Assembly (NCBI GenBank): GCA_030141605.1
Contig: JAQGDQ010002366.1
Location: 8,660-72,659 of the forward strand
DNA from: Tubiluchus corallicola
Lineage: Eukaryota > Priapulida > Priapulimorpha > Priapulimorphida > Tubiluchidae
Direction: 5' to 3'
DNA: 64,000 nucleotides
The translations under genes and the position numbers were made by a program. Numbering within the stretch: position 1 is the stretch's first letter; every line of letters begins with the position of its first letter. The notes under the pieces are model-generated. The model was not told the DNA's origin. It saw nothing but the letters and a program-made list of their open reading frames with translations, and searched no databases. Shown piece by piece: positions 48,844-60,832 of this stretch.

Positions 48844-49012
48844 TTATTGGTTGGTGGTTGAGCCAAGTATGCCCTGTACTGTGCACCCTAGTTTCGTTAG
48901 CACAGCAAAACAGCTCTCATTTGGATAACGAATTACCTGAAGTGGTTCCATTGCTTTGGGACAATTCATTCCAGAGAGCAAATCAATTCCAACATCCGGC
49001 ATCATGGGATCA
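48844..49012 (-). pseudogene. BEL/Pao: aspartic protease fragment
   Basis: Minus-strand MMPDVGIDLLSGMNCPKAME, then a segment ending KLGCTVQGILG. This is the end of the Pao-type protease leading into RT. It is cut at 49013 by a LINE insertion; the protease active site and most of gag are missing. Confidence 0.72.
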
Positions 49013-49440
49013 TCATCATCATCTCTGGAGACACACATCATTTGACATGACCTTCCTGATCACTTTACTCCATGCTGCCCTGTCACCTGAAACCTTCCAT
49101 GTCTCTGCATTTTTGATATCTAATGGTGTGTTGATAAAATGTTTTTGGATGAAATTGATATAAGTCAGCAGCTGTTCTCCTTGCAGTTTCTTTTCTTTCT
49201 GCAGTGCTTCTTTGAAAGCTAACTGTAATGGACTGTCATTTGGTAGTCGTATAACATGTCCTAGCCATCTTAACCTTCTCCTTTTGATTTTAATTGTCCA
49301 TTCGTCTGCCTTGACTTTAATGTACTGATCCTGGTTAGATATTTTGTTTGGCCATTTTATTTCTAGAATGTTCCTGTAGTTTCTTCTTTGAAATGCATTA
49401 ATTTCTGATTCGTGTTGTGCTTAAATTGGCCATAATGTAT
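49013..49440 (-). mobile_element. 5'-truncated RTE-like LINE inserted in the BEL element
   Basis: Minus-strand translation gives the LINE C-terminus: KRRRLRWLGHVIRLPNDSPL, then ETWKVSGDRAAWSKVIRK. It ends at a stop that is part of a (TGA)n tail (plus-strand tcatcatcatcatc at 49009-49024). Only the last 420 bases or so are present, as expected of a 5'-truncated insertion. Confidence 0.75.
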
Positions 49441-50042
49441 AAGATCGGGAGCGAACCATCATCATTTATGTCATCAGGCTCGTCATTATTCGTCATTAAT
49501 AAGCTTCTCCGGAGTTTCAAATTATCAGACTCTCTTTTGTCTTCTACGGCTTGTAATTCCCGTTCTAGTTTATTCGAAGGCATACGCTTTTTAAATTACT
49601 TCTCTGTCGTTTAGTCTAATAGCGGTTTCAATGCGAGATTGTCGAGAGCCACGCTCACTTTTGAACGCGTTTTCGATGTGACCGAATTTGATGATCTTAG
49701 CCGCAATGCCTGATCTACCTGACTTACAGGTTTACTATCGCCGTGCTCATCCAGCTGATCAGCGGCAGGTACACAACATGGCGGCAACGTCTGCAGAGGG
49801 GCAAGTAATAAATTAGGCGGCTCACTCGTATCTTGTCCGTTTGAAAATAAGTTGCATGGCATGAGATTGAATGCAGGAGAACATGCAATGTCCTGCGGCC
49901 CTTCTTGGATTTCGGCATCTCTGAGCATCTTAGCGATGAGATCCTCCTTCGTCCCTTGTTCTGCGAGTCCGAATTCCGCGCATAATAACTTCAACTCTGT
50001 CTTTTTCTTCTTATTAAGTTCACTTCTTGTTAACTATGAAGC
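49440..50042 (-). pseudogene. BEL/Pao: gag N-terminus
   Basis: Two minus-strand frames. The first (49611-49994) begins ELKLLCAEFGLAEQGTKEDLIAKML (cited in part), a SAP-like helix pair common at the start of BEL-type gag. The second (49398-49583) has LERELQAVEDKRESDNLKLRR, a charged coiled-coil-like stretch. It starts directly inside the 5' LTR. Confidence 0.65.
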
Positions 50043-50067
50043 CATCCTCCATTAAAATCGTTTATGA

Positions 50068-50400
50068 TGTGGACGCGCCCAAACCAACATTAACAAAAAC
50101 GGCAGTACGGCTTTGATTTTTGGTGCGATAAACCTGAAATAAATTTATTTTATAAAGTACAAGATCGAAAAAAGAAGAAGAAAATGGTAACTGCAAAAAT
50201 TAGCGAAAAATAATAATAATTAACAAACAGTAGTGATTAACAAGTAAGCAAATAAGTTGAGAAAAACTAAGTTGAGAAGACATACTATTGTTGGTTTACA
50301 AAATATTAGCAATAGATCACATACGAAATTAATATCACCACTACATGATAATTAGCACTAAAAGTAGAGTCATTTATGGCTACTTACGATTTTAGTGGCA
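50068..50400 (-). mobile_element. BEL/Pao element, 5' LTR
   Basis: It is 333 bp. On the minus strand it starts TGCCACTAAAATCG and ends GGCGCGTCCACA (TG...CA). It matches 45245-45622. Outer flanks (aatac left of the 3' LTR, taaaa right of this LTR) do not form a target duplication, in line with later rearrangement. Confidence 0.87.
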
Positions 50401-51262
50401 TAAAATTATAAACTAAACGAGTTACTGTGAGGAGGAGGAAGGAGCATTGAGTTTCGAGTCCTCCTCCAGATAAGTGGAACAATTGACAATTAACATTACA
50501 TAGTATTTTCATCAGTTATAACGTACATTAGAACATAATAAGTTTTGTTAGTAACTTAAGATCAGGACGAGTAAAATTGTGAGTTAATTAAATGTAATGA
50601 GTAATTCTTTGTTGCTTTGTTAAATTGATAAAGATTAAGATTTTTCATTTCACGCGGAATTGATGACCATATTTTAATAGCATTATATTTTGATGACTGT
50701 TTCACTATATTTGTTTTTGGAAGAGGGAGTACATAGTTTCCGACGGAATATCTTGTGTAATGATGATGTTGATTTGAAACTGGACTAAAGTATGACTGAA
50801 AAGCTGGTGGAAATAGTGAATTATGATACTGATACATGAAATGAAGACAATACATGTCATATATTTCTTTCACTTTGAGAGTTTTAACAGACTAGTAAAT
50901 TATATTTGTGGGATGGTCATACCTTACATGATATATCAGTGTGAGAATTTTGTTCTGGGTGATTTGTAAAGCTTTCAGATTACTTTTATATATACCACCC
51001 CAAGACATGACGCCATATATTAGATATGGGTAGACTAGACTGTAATAGATTTTCATCAATGTTTCTCTATTAACAAACTTGCGTAATTTATAGATGATTC
51101 CCAAGGTTTTTCTCAATTTATGCTTTATTACACTTATTTGGTGCTCATCAAGAAATATTCCCAAATATTTAACATGTGACTTTTTTCAACAATAACATTA
51201 CTAAGAACTATGGTTATATTTCTTGATGGTTTTCTCCTTTTCTTTTTAGGAGCATGAAGTCC
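50401..51262 (-). pseudogene. LINE 3' fragment (jockey/CR1-like)
   Basis: Minus strand 50892-51164 reads YLGIFLDEH-like then KIYYSLVYPYLIYGVMSWGG (RT thumb region). 50562-50873 continues with HFMYQYHNSLFPPAF, HHHYTRYS and KIWSSIPREMKN, the usual C-terminus. The stop is near 50562. The two frames are one protein broken by a short lesion near 50880. Confidence 0.78.
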
Positions 51263-51267
51263 TTTAT

Positions 51268-51606
51268 CAGTAAGATATAATTCGAAAACCACAAGTACAT
51301 ATACACTGTGACAAGGTATGTACGAAAATGAGAACGACAGGTCTACAGAGTATAAAGGTTACAGGCTTGTGGTGATTCATTTCAAGTGGTAATGTGTAGT
51401 AGGGATATACAGTCGCATTCACATCTGGCTCCCCCAAAATGTCTAATGAGAATTTTACACTGTGTCCAGGCTCCCCGATGGGGGATTCAACTAATTCTCG
51501 CACTCAGTGATGAGAACCAGCTTGGTGTTTGGTCGTTCCATTTCGCTGTCTTGGATCTTCAGTCTGACGCTTCTGACATCACCACCAGTTTCGGTTGTAT
51601 ACGTTG
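51268..51606 (-). pseudogene. Second copy of the BEL/Pao 3' internal end
   Basis: Nearly identical to 45645-45983 in the same orientation: both run from gtaagatataattcgaaaacca to tttcggttgtatacgtt. Its own 3' LTR is not adjacent; the LINE fragment 50401-51262 lies between it and the LTR at 50068-50400. Confidence 0.85.
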
Positions 51607-51607
51607 A

Positions 51608-51720
51608 ATGTACGAAAATGAGAACGACAGGTCTACAGAGTATAAAGTATATTGGCGCGTGGTGATTCATTTCAAGTGGTTATGTGTAGTAGGCATATAC
51701 AGACGTATTCACAATATTAC
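51608..51720 (-). repeat. Third, partial copy of the BEL 3' end
   Basis: tgtacgaaaatgagaacgac to gtattcaca repeats 51319-51423 immediately after the previous copy, with more changes. It is a tandem partial duplication. Confidence 0.8.
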
Positions 51721-52277
51721 AGTTGGCATTATTCTTTTGGATACTGAATCTCTGATTAGTATACACTTAAATGGTAGTGCCCTACTAAACCACGACCAAA
51801 ATGTCGTCATGTTTGATATTGTTCGAACATACATAAAAATACTCGTTGATTCGTTTATTAATGTGGGACATTTTATGCTTTTGCTTATTAGTACGTAACG
51901 TTTTACTAATGTACGTATTTACATTGTATATTAATCTATTTCTATGCTTTTCGTCTTCAATAGTTACACCACCTGTATACCATTTCTTCTTCCCGAGGCC
52001 TCTTCATCAGTGGTAACTGTGGCCAAAAATTATTTGGTACTAATAAAAATATGGTTATATAAAAAACAATGCTGTAAGGAAACAACAATGCATTACGTTA
52101 ACGTAATAGTCCGGTCTGTTAAGGCCAATTTTTGATGGAATGGGGACTGACTGGATACAGTTACGAACATTCAGGAATGAATCATTTGGTCATTCTAACA
52201 GTGTTTTGGACATTTTTATAAAATTTTGCGTTTTGGTCCGCTACCCGGCACACTAGAATGTCAAGAAATAGTGCTTA
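51721..52277. other. Intronic spacer
   Basis: No recognisable gene or element. Confidence 0.35.
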
Positions 52278-52598
52278 GTGTCTAATCCTTACACAAACAT
52301 TTCTGCTGAACAATCCCCGCCGCTTGAAAGACACAGTATTTTTTATGACAAAAACAGCTCATTTGCTAGTGTAAATGAAACCCAAAAATATATATTTTGC
52401 AAGAAAAATAAAAGCTTGGAAAGTCTGCCGGCTACACAGAATGCACTAATCCAGCATACAAAACGTGCTGTCTATCAAGTATTTGGCCGAAAAGCGATCA
52501 CCCTGAAGAAAAGTCTCCATTACCAGTCGTATGCATGTTCCCTATACGTTGTAACGAAGAAGTTGATGACCTCATTATTATCGGCAATAAAGGCATAG
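52278..52598 (+). pseudogene. Fragment of a transposon-associated protein of unknown class
   Basis: The frame contains ASVNETQKYIFCKKNKSLES followed by LPATQNALIQHTKRAVYQ. I recognise this as a segment shared by uncharacterised mobile-element proteins in many invertebrates, in which a VN..R..LF..K block precedes a PPT..AL..H..RA.YQA block. The expected Trp-rich and Cys-rich parts that follow are absent. The element class is not known to me. Confidence 0.5.
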
Positions 52599-53997
52599 AT
52601 GACGCCATAAGGTGGTGACACTTAACGTTTAATACACTTTTCATGTCTTTTAGTAATTTATTAGTAATCATTTACTGATTTTGCCATAATTAACAATAAA
52701 GCCTTTAATGACGTCACTACCAGCAAACTAGCTATTGGGCAAAAAAACTAAGCATCAATTTTTCACTTTTTATCATCATTTGATATATTTTTTGTTTATT
52801 AAAGCTTACCCGGCCATTAACTTCGCAAGTAAAGTAGCCTTGATATGATTGGGACAGGGTGCTGACGACGTCATAATCCCGTATAATCGTTCATAATCGT
52901 TCATGGCACTCAGACTGAATGTAAATTGCTTAGTATAGGTAATTAGCACACTTTGCATGAATATAGATGATATATATGACAAAAAATTAAGATTATCTAA
53001 ATTTGGAACATATGAAAGGGGTGCAGATAACGTCATCACTGCCCGTGCCGTACAACTTACACCCAAAATCCTTGTAGCAAATGGCCTATTAGTGCATTAT
53101 ACATTTCGTCACATTTTATGGCTTCGCTTGTAAGTTATGTATAAATATTTGATGTTATGAAATGGTGAGAGGGTACTAATGATTCATAATTTTATAAAAT
53201 GCCCAAACGCTGTTAAAATGGTCCAAGTAAACTCCTGAAAGTTTGGCAGCTGTATCCAGTTATTTCTCTTTTTCCCGATGATAGACCAGACTATTGATTT
53301 TGTGAAACGGATATAGGGAAACCGATGACGTAATTTGGTCATTTCGTGTGTTCCCAAGGTCACTGTCGCATTACAAAGTGAAAGCATCTTATTTGATGCA
53401 TTCATGCGTCGCGGCTTTCACACTTGCGATCACGTAAATACGTGCAAAAGCCGCAAAGCAAAGATCATATTATATGCGTAATAATGATAACATTAACAAA
53501 CAGCTAAGTTACTCATAGCATAGCCATTATGAAGTAAGAAATTTTAATAAGGCAAGGCATATATTTGAAGTCGTCAAACTGTTAGTGACCAGGAAAAGAT
53601 GGTCAATTCCTGGGTCGCCGAAAAATAGGCCAATGGAATATTATAATGGTAATAATAGATAATATATAATATATAATGGTAATAATAGACTCGATAACAG
53701 AACAATAATAACAGAATGACAGACCAGTACAAATGTATACGGATGACGAGAATGAATACTGGATTTTTAGAAAATGATTATAATGTGCAAGTTAAAATTA
53801 TTACCAGCCATTAGCTAGTATAGATAGACGAAAATTTAAAGACTGCTATCAGAGGAACAAAGATAAGTGGTTAAGACGAAATAAATAGGACAGATAGCAG
53901 CAAATAGAAGTTCTGATGATAATAAAAGGTTGGGAAGAGATAGTTGTTTAAAGAACAACATTAAATCTACACGTTCAATGGACTACAGAGCAGAAGT
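52599..53997. other. AT-rich intronic stretch
   Basis: No convincing exon. Near 53640-53690 there is a small direct repeat (taatggtaataatagata). Confidence 0.35.
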
Positions 53998-54900
53998 AAT
54001 TAAGGACAATGATGACAGAGCAAAATTAGTAGTCACATTAGAAAGTGAAGATATACCTTTTTGCAAAGTTAAGATAGGCCAAAAGTGACAACCTACATTA
54101 ATAGACTCAAGCGTGGCTATTAACGTTATTGAAGAAAAACTTTTTAGTGCATTGCCAAAAAACTTAAAAGGTCGAGTACAGCCACCCAACCGAGACTTAA
54201 CATTGAATACAGCAATGAAACATGTTGCTAACTTAATCGGGCAGATTGTTTTACCAGTAGAAATTGGTCAGGACACCTTTCATTTACTTTTTCACATAGA
54301 AGAGCAAATAGCGAAACCATTGATTTTGGGAAATACATTTTTTCATAAATCAGGAGCAATTTTAGATATTGCTAATTCTCTTTTGTTTATCGATTTGGAG
54401 GTTGTTCGTTTTTCTTCTCTGGATAAGCTACATCATGATTTGACTTTCTTTATCAAGGCTCATGAGAAAATTATTCTTCAGAGTAAAACGGATGTTCTTG
54501 TTAAAGCTTATGTAGGAGGTGTGAGAAACTTCAACAGGAATACTACACGTTTGTTCATTAACTTCATTGCCAATTTTTAAGCAAGATAATGATTGTCAAG
54601 CTGTTCCAGTAGTGGTCAAACACAGAAGAGGCTTAATTTGTATCCCTATGTTGAATATTGGATCAGATTTTGTCGAAAGGGGAAGTAATTGTGATTGCGA
54701 ATCCAGCACCAAAACATTATTGCTATCAAGTGTCAAAATCATTAGAGTGCACTTCAATTACGGAAAGAATTCCCGAGATTTACTGTAAATTATTGAAGAA
54801 AGTTGTAAGAGTTCTGCTATTGATAAAGCTCAGAGAGTATCACGTCAATTTAAATTCAATGAAAAGATTTCCATTATTGCTAATCAATCGAGAAAATCAT
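53998..54900 (+). pseudogene. Plus-strand Ty3/gypsy element: protease region
   Basis: The frame reads LIDSSVAINVIEEK near 54097, then LPVEIGQDTFHLLF and KPLILGNTFFHKSGAILDI. This is a retropepsin-like domain. The active-site triplet D-S/T-G is D-S-S here, which should be inactive. Further frames to 54900 (RRGLICIPMLNIGS) continue the pol linker. Confidence 0.72.
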
Positions 54901-55166
54901 CCTAGAGACAAACTTATGTAGATGTTATGATGCAAACAAGGAAGAATCCTATTATGACGAATCGTTTTCACAAAAAAATTGGGAGACGAAAAAGAGATAC
55001 CAGCCGCAAGATGTAAGAGTATATGATGGAAGACCAGGCAAAACACAAGTTGTTTTTCATGATAGACCAAAATCGCGTATATACTATCAACAATGATTGG
55101 CAGAATAAAAAAAGACACATATCAGAATTGAGAAGACGCAATTAGAGAAGAGCCGAGAAAAAGATT

Positions 55167-56140
55167 TTGGTGAGAGGGTTACTCACAGTGAAGATTAACG
55201 GATTAGTACAAGAACTACTGCTAGACAATATAAAAAATTTATATCTAATATGTCTTCTAGATAGAGTTAAGAAACTCATTATCGCTGAAAGAGATTGTTT
55301 TACAAGTAAAGATAAAGATTTAGTGGGAACAACAGAGGCAGAATTTAAAATACGTTTAACTGATGACACACTATTCAAATGTCGTGTCTATCCCGTACGA
55401 ATACATTTGGAAAAGGTAGTAGATGACACCATTGAATCACTCTTAAAAGCTGGAATAATCAGTCCATATGATGCACCGTACAGTAGTCCTGTACTATTAG
55501 TGTGTAAGAAGGAGGAATGTTGCAGGATGTTGCTTGACTTTCGATATTTGAATTCAAGGACAGTCAAGGACAATATACAACGACTTCGAATTGACAGAAT
55601 TCTAAATCGTCTCTATTCTAAGCCGAGAAGAGACTATTTTTACTGTTTTGGATCTCAAAAGTGCTTTTCAGGTAGATACCTATGAGACAAAATTCTTGAG
55701 ACTAGGCAACATTTACAACTTATCATGGTAGTTTGTATAACTTTAACGTTTGTCCCTTTGGAGCTACAAATTCTCCATCAGCATTTCTTAAATTAGCCCA
55801 TACTTTGGTTAAGGATCTATTTACGGACGATAAGAGGCACAGACTACATTGTTTTGTACATGATCTATTAGTTTCAGAACCAGATGATGAGATTCATTGA
55901 AGACTTGCAGGATGCTTTTGACAGACTAAGGAAAGCAAGATTGAAATGTCAATTGCAAAAATGCAATTGTTAACCTCTGGAGTTGAATATTTGGGATATG
56001 TAGTAAAGCCCGAAGCCAGAAAAGATAGTGGTAATTCAAAATTTAGAAATACCCAAACTCAAAAACAAGTTAAGGCTTTCATTGGAATAGCTCATTTTTA
56101 TAGAAATTTCATACCTGATTTTGATGGAAAAGCTTAATTA
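55167..56140 (+). pseudogene. Plus-strand Ty3/gypsy element: reverse transcriptase
   Basis: An open run of 172 codons has EKVVDDTIESLLKAGIISPY, SSPVLLVCKKE and RMLLDFRYLNSRT. Across frameshifts follow VLDLKSAF, FNVCPFGATNSPSAFLKLAH, LHCFVHDLLVSEPDDE, VEYLGYVV and VKAFIGIAHFYRNFIPDF. The catalytic box is FVHD instead of xVDD, so the first Asp is lost. Confidence 0.85.
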
Positions 56141-57340
56141 ATCACTTTTACAATTACTTAGAAAAGGACAGTAATTCATACAGACACAAGAAAGAAATCA
56201 AGCTCCCAGATCAAAAAAAAAGCTTATACAATTCATGCGGACGGTAGCAATTTTGCAATTTCGACAGTCCTACAGCAGACTGACACTAATGGTAATGCAA
56301 CGATCCTAGCTAGTAGCCCAGCATCGAGACGTGTTTCCATTAAATGAAGCGGCACTCCAAAAACAGGACTCTCTGGACTTACTAGGCATGCTCGTCTGTC
56401 CGAACCTAGGTCTATGCTCCCAAACCCTGAGATGTTAAGACGATTTGACGTATAACGGACCCCCAACTATGTATATTAAGATTGCTACTAACCAGAGATT
56501 TCCCAACACGCTACAAACAGTTAAATCCGCCAGTAATATGTACTGCGAATTGAGGAAGTACGGTGCGCTGTGTCTGTCGATGGAAATAATCGCTCACACT
56601 CTGTGTTTCTGTGATGTATAGAGCTACCGATGCACACAAACCTTGTTCATTCACTTATATATTTAAATATTCATGGTTGATAACTATATTAAGTATTACT
56701 TAATATTTATTAGTATGATTCACCCTAATGTATCTATTTCTGGTAAAATAGTATTTCGTTATTTTAGGCGCAATTATGATTGAATATGTTATTTTAGGTG
56801 ATGGTCCTGCCACATGTTCTAATACTGACTCCGAGTAGGATTTCTATTCGCATTTTGGTATTAACCTGTTAAACATTTAGACTTGCTACTATTTGTGTGA
56901 TCTTATTTCAGCAGTGGTTCCTGACAAAGTACTTCTGCAGCCTTAACACGCAACACAAACGCAATAAAACCGAAACACTAAACAAATGAGTTAAAATATG
57001 AAAGCTCCCGACTAAATAACTTTTATGACGAAATAGTGTTTACATTGACAAGAATTTCAGGAAGTGACATGATATGAACTGATATAAGTTACACAAATGG
57101 AACAGATAGGGAAAAGATTATTTTAACAACCTGAACGTTTAAAAAGTTATTACTTCGACATAGATACAGTGATTTTATTGAAATTAAACAACTAAAGCCA
57201 AAGAGGAGGTGAACTAGGTCACCTGAGAGCAATTTCATAATGTTAACAAGTCTTAGTGCAAGGAAGTATAAGGCGACCTCTCACCACAAGCTCCCGTCTC
57301 TACTCTAACTGTCTAGCAAGTAAAAAATGGAGCGATTCCA
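56141..57340 (+). pseudogene. Gypsy RNase H start, then unclassified sequence
   Basis: At 56215-56300 the plus strand reads KAYTIHADGSNFAISTVLQQ, the first strand of a gypsy RNase H with its Asp. After about 56310 similarity stops. A GC-richer piece (cgagacgtgtttccattaaatgaag to cctaggtctatgctcccaaac) and AT-rich filler follow, with no further motif. Confidence 0.6.
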
Positions 57341-57353
57341 CTCACTCACTCAC

Positions 57354-57401
<48 letters not shown>

Positions 57402-57471
57402 CCTCTCCTCTCCCTCTCTCCCTCTCCCTCTCCCTCTCTCCTCTCCCTCTCTCCCTCTCTCTCTCTCTCTC

Positions 57472-57557
<86 letters not shown>
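57341..57557. repeat. (CT)n / (CTGT)n / (CTCC)n microsatellite
   Basis: A compound repeat: (ACTC)n, (CT)n, CCTCTC variants, (CTGT)n at about 57475-57509, then (CT)n. Reading frames through it are artefacts. Confidence 0.97.
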
Positions 57558-57559
<2 letters not shown>

Positions 57560-57560
<1 letters not shown>

Positions 57561-58470
57561 GATGAACACATTACCGGAAACTCCACCGACTGCACTAACG
57601 TTCAGAAAATATCAAAAACATTTTGACTTACTGAACACTCCGGAAAAGATAGATCAATACTTAGTGGAGATAAAAGATAAGACTGACAGATAAGTAAAAC
57701 AATACAAAGAAAAATTAGGACTATATGACAATCACAGTCCAGATGAAACAGATGAGGATGGTTATTGTTCTGAACAAGAGGAAGAAGGTTCAAGGACAGA
57801 AATGCCATTAGATGTGCATTCAGAAGAAGTATGGCAAGATGAAGACCCAATATCAAATGTACCAGATGTGACAGATACATCTGATGCCTTCGATGCACTT
57901 AACCAGACACAATCAACTAAAAAGGGGAATAACAATACTTCATCGCGAGAAAAATTGCTAGAAAATTAACAAATGGAGGCACAATCTCAGACTAACATAC
58001 CAATAACCCGTACTAAAGAACATTTGCCAATAAATCTCGAATTAGTGTTAAAATGGCAAGCTGAAGACGAATATTTAGCTGAAATTATTCATATTCTTAC
58101 TTTCCCCGTCAACCGAAATCGAGACGAGGAATAATTTTTCATCGCTGATGATAACTATTTTGATAGGATAGAACAGACTGCGTCAGTAAATTGTGAACAA
58201 GAATTATTACGATTGGCTATACTTGCAAGACTTTTTAATACCATTATTGACTTGTGCCATAATACATATGGACATTCAGGTTACGCTAGTCTTTATCAGA
58301 GGCTTAAAAATCGTTACTGATGGCCCAAAATGCTTCAACAGATTATTTATTTATCAAAGAAATCAAGGAAAGCAATCAAAGAACAAATTGATAATGCTCT
58401 CGCACAAGAACTGGACAACTGGATGAAGGAGAACACTGCAAGGAAAAGTTCTTTAGAAAACACCCAGGCC
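57560..58470 (+). pseudogene. Gypsy pol 3' part: acidic linker and integrase zinc-binding domain
   Basis: After the microsatellite, plus-strand frames read TFRKYQKHFDLLNTPEKID, an acidic stretch (DETDEDGYCSEQEEE), and SRE-like and ILTFPVN segments. Near 58205-58330 follows LAILARLFNTI...CHNTYGHSGYASLYQRLKNRY.WPKM, the H-H part of a gypsy integrase zinc-binding domain. Stops interrupt it; the catalytic core was not found. Confidence 0.65.
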
Positions 58471-58479
58471 ACGTTAAGC

Positions 58480-59165
58480 AAGATGTGAAACACTTAAGGT
58501 ACAAAACAGCTATTACATCACCGACAAGGAAAAAAGTGGCGTCTTATATGATACATTTTTCAGCGGAAAATATGTTGACAAGTCTGCATTTGATAACAAA
58601 TGGTACCGGCAAGTGCAACACTTTGCTAGTCCAACCTATGCCACAAGATGAAGAAACATTGTGGGTCACTGACAACTTCACCATGGAAAAAGTAATGCAA
58701 GCTATAAAAATACAAAATGTAATAATAAAACCTTAAACACAGATGGGTGCTGCCCACTCGTGATACGGACTTTTGGGCTAAAGTCGTGTTTTGAACTTGG
58801 TAAATATATGCTTAGAAAATAGAGTATGGTCTTCATATATTCTTATATATAATCTGGTAGGACATATTATAGTCATCTTAGCAACTACAGGCCTACAACA
58901 ATAACGGTAAATTATTATTGCTGTAAATTAGCTAAAAAATTATAGCACATAGGTTACATCTCTATACTTGTGATAAAGGCCTACTAGATGAACAGCAGGA
59001 GGGATTCAAATCGGGTTGCAGAACCACCTGACGCTTAGTTAGGTTGATATCTAATATAGAAGGAAAATTAATGCATAAATATGCCTGGATGGCTCATTGA
59101 GGTGATTTTAAAAAAAAAGCATTTGACAGCGAATTTGTGTCGAAGGCATGAGTCACTAAGAGTTT
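58480..59165 (+). pseudogene. LINE reverse transcriptase fragment
   Basis: Plus strand: EKVMQAIKI near 58690, then LLDEQQEGFKSGCRTT at 58980 and DFKKKAFDS near 59110. These correspond to the approach to RT motif A in RTE/jockey-type LINEs. Later motifs are missing. Confidence 0.65.
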
Positions 59166-59843
59166 GTAAGCTGCAAATAGAGTAAAAATAATTAAATTTA
59201 TTTTAGACCCCTATTTCTTTTACTTCACAAAATTTCTGTATGCAACGATAAGAACAGCAACACGGTAGCAGCTGTAGTTACAAAACAAGACAACAACAAC
59301 TTTGAAGAAGCGTATACGGTGTGTAGACTTTTCTTGTACCCACGACAAATTATAATGTTAATCTTTGATTAAAATAACGTTTGTCGTCGATTTTAGAGAT
59401 AGGCTTTACAACGTTTATCAGCAGACAAAAGTTGTTACAGTTGTCGTTTTGACCTTACAACGTTTGTGATTGCAGATTTATAAAATTTAGCGTTAGTGTC
59501 GCGTTGTTATAGTTATTATAACGTTTGTGTAACATCAGCCGAGAAAATTACTTTCATTTGCCAAATTACTTAAATCGCTTTCTACATTTTCCTAATGTAG
59601 TGGACGATATTTGATGATTAATTAGGCTCTGGTCGCGCCACAAATAAACTAAATGATGAATTACATTTTATATAATCCCATGTTTTAGAAAAAGAATCCG
59701 AAAAGTAAAAGAGTACTTCTAAACTTGTAAATTATGTTTTGCTATCAGACAAATACGTAATCTTTTCACAGAAATTTTTTTATCAATTTACAAGTAAATA
59801 ATATTTAGCAAATACTCATGTTTCCTGCGTATTTTGTATTTTG
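59166..59843. other. AT-rich intronic spacer
   Basis: Several acgtttgt(a/c)g and aacgtttgtgt repeats occur between 59380 and 59530 (about 50-60 bases apart). No gene recognised. Confidence 0.4.
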
Positions 59844-59880
<37 letters not shown>

Positions 59881-59900
59881 TATCACATATATATATATAT
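59844..59900. repeat. (TA)n microsatellite
   Basis: Two TA runs separated by agtatcac, directly beside the hairpin at 59901-59944. Confidence 0.95.
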
Positions 59901-59944
59901 ATATCCTGAGAAAACGGATATTTTTTTCCGTTTTCTCAGGATAT
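59901..59944 (-). other. Perfect 18-bp hairpin just inside the channel intron
   Basis: The left arm atatcctgagaaaacgga (59901-59918) and right arm (59927-59944) are exact reverse complements with an 8-base loop. In the minus-strand transcript the hairpin lies about 50-95 bases downstream of the 5' splice site of the S1-S6 exon. The stop codon ending the intron-retained frame (59936-59938) falls inside it. Confidence 0.85.
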
Positions 59945-59995
59945 TTTTTTATTTCGTCTGTCATACTCTAATCTCAGCAAACATCTTTTGCTTAC

Positions 59996-60832
59996 CTGCC
60001 GCTTTAATATTTCGTCAGCTTGGATAAGGCGGCAATGTTTCTTTCTAGGAAGTTTTAATATAGCTTGAGCTCGTTCGTAGTACAAGGTAAAGTTATTCAC
60101 AATAACTGGCACTGGTAAGGCAATGATTAAAAGACCAGCTATAGCGCAGAAAAAACCAACTATCATTCCAGCTAGTGTCTTCGGAATTAAGTCTCCATAT
60201 CCGATTGTTGTCATGGTGATGAGTGCCCACCAAAATCCTCGGAATATGCTGTCAAACTGGCTAGGGATATCTTCTTCCGTTAACCGTTCAGCATAGTATA
60301 CTAGACTTGCAAATATCACGACTAAAATCATAATGATCATCACTAGCAACGTTAATTCTTTCACACTGGCTTTAATTGTGGTTACAAGGACGTGTAGCCC
60401 GCTTAAATGTCGAGTCAACTTAAAAATACGAAATATTCGGATAAAGCGAAAAAAATTGATAAATTCCGACATTTCCCAAGCTGCTGGAGCTGTAGTCGGA
60501 AAGACTGCTCGAACCGTTAGCAATGTCATTTTTAGATAAAACGGCACGAGAGAAAGAAGATCGACTAAATTCAGCGGTCCCTTGAAAAACTTTCTCTTTG
60601 AAGGTGCACAAACAAATTTGAAAATGAGTTCTGTGGTAAAATATGCTGAGCAAATGTATTCGACTATGTCTAGACTAGTGAGAGGCACGATGTGATATTC
60701 AGCAATGTAGTGATTACCAGATGTTCTATTTAAAGCATATAAAGGCACTGTCCTCTGGGCACCTTTGTACGTCTCAGTGCAGAAACCAAATATAGATATT
60801 CCCACAAAGAGCAAAGAAATGATATGCAGAGT
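59996..60832 (-). CDS. Shaw: Shaw-type (Kv3-related) voltage-gated K+ channel, S1-S6 exon
   Basis: This is one exon of 279 codons, phase 0 at both ends (acceptor gttttttag; donor CGGCAG|gtaagc). It holds the whole transmembrane core: S1 at residues 1-20, S2 about 53-77, S3 87-105 (LNLVDLLSLVPFYLK), S4 129-142 with five basic residues (RFIRIFRIFKLTRH), S5 160-182, filter TIGYGD at 209-214, and S6 with the PVP gate motif at 240-242. It forms a quarter of a K+ pore in the plasma membrane that opens on depolarisation. KELTLLV...FASLVYYAER after S4 favours Shaw over other Kv classes. No frameshift or missing key residue is seen. The T1 assembly domain exon is not in the window. The symbol denotes the family; lophotrochozoans may have several paralogues. 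Confidence 0.95.
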
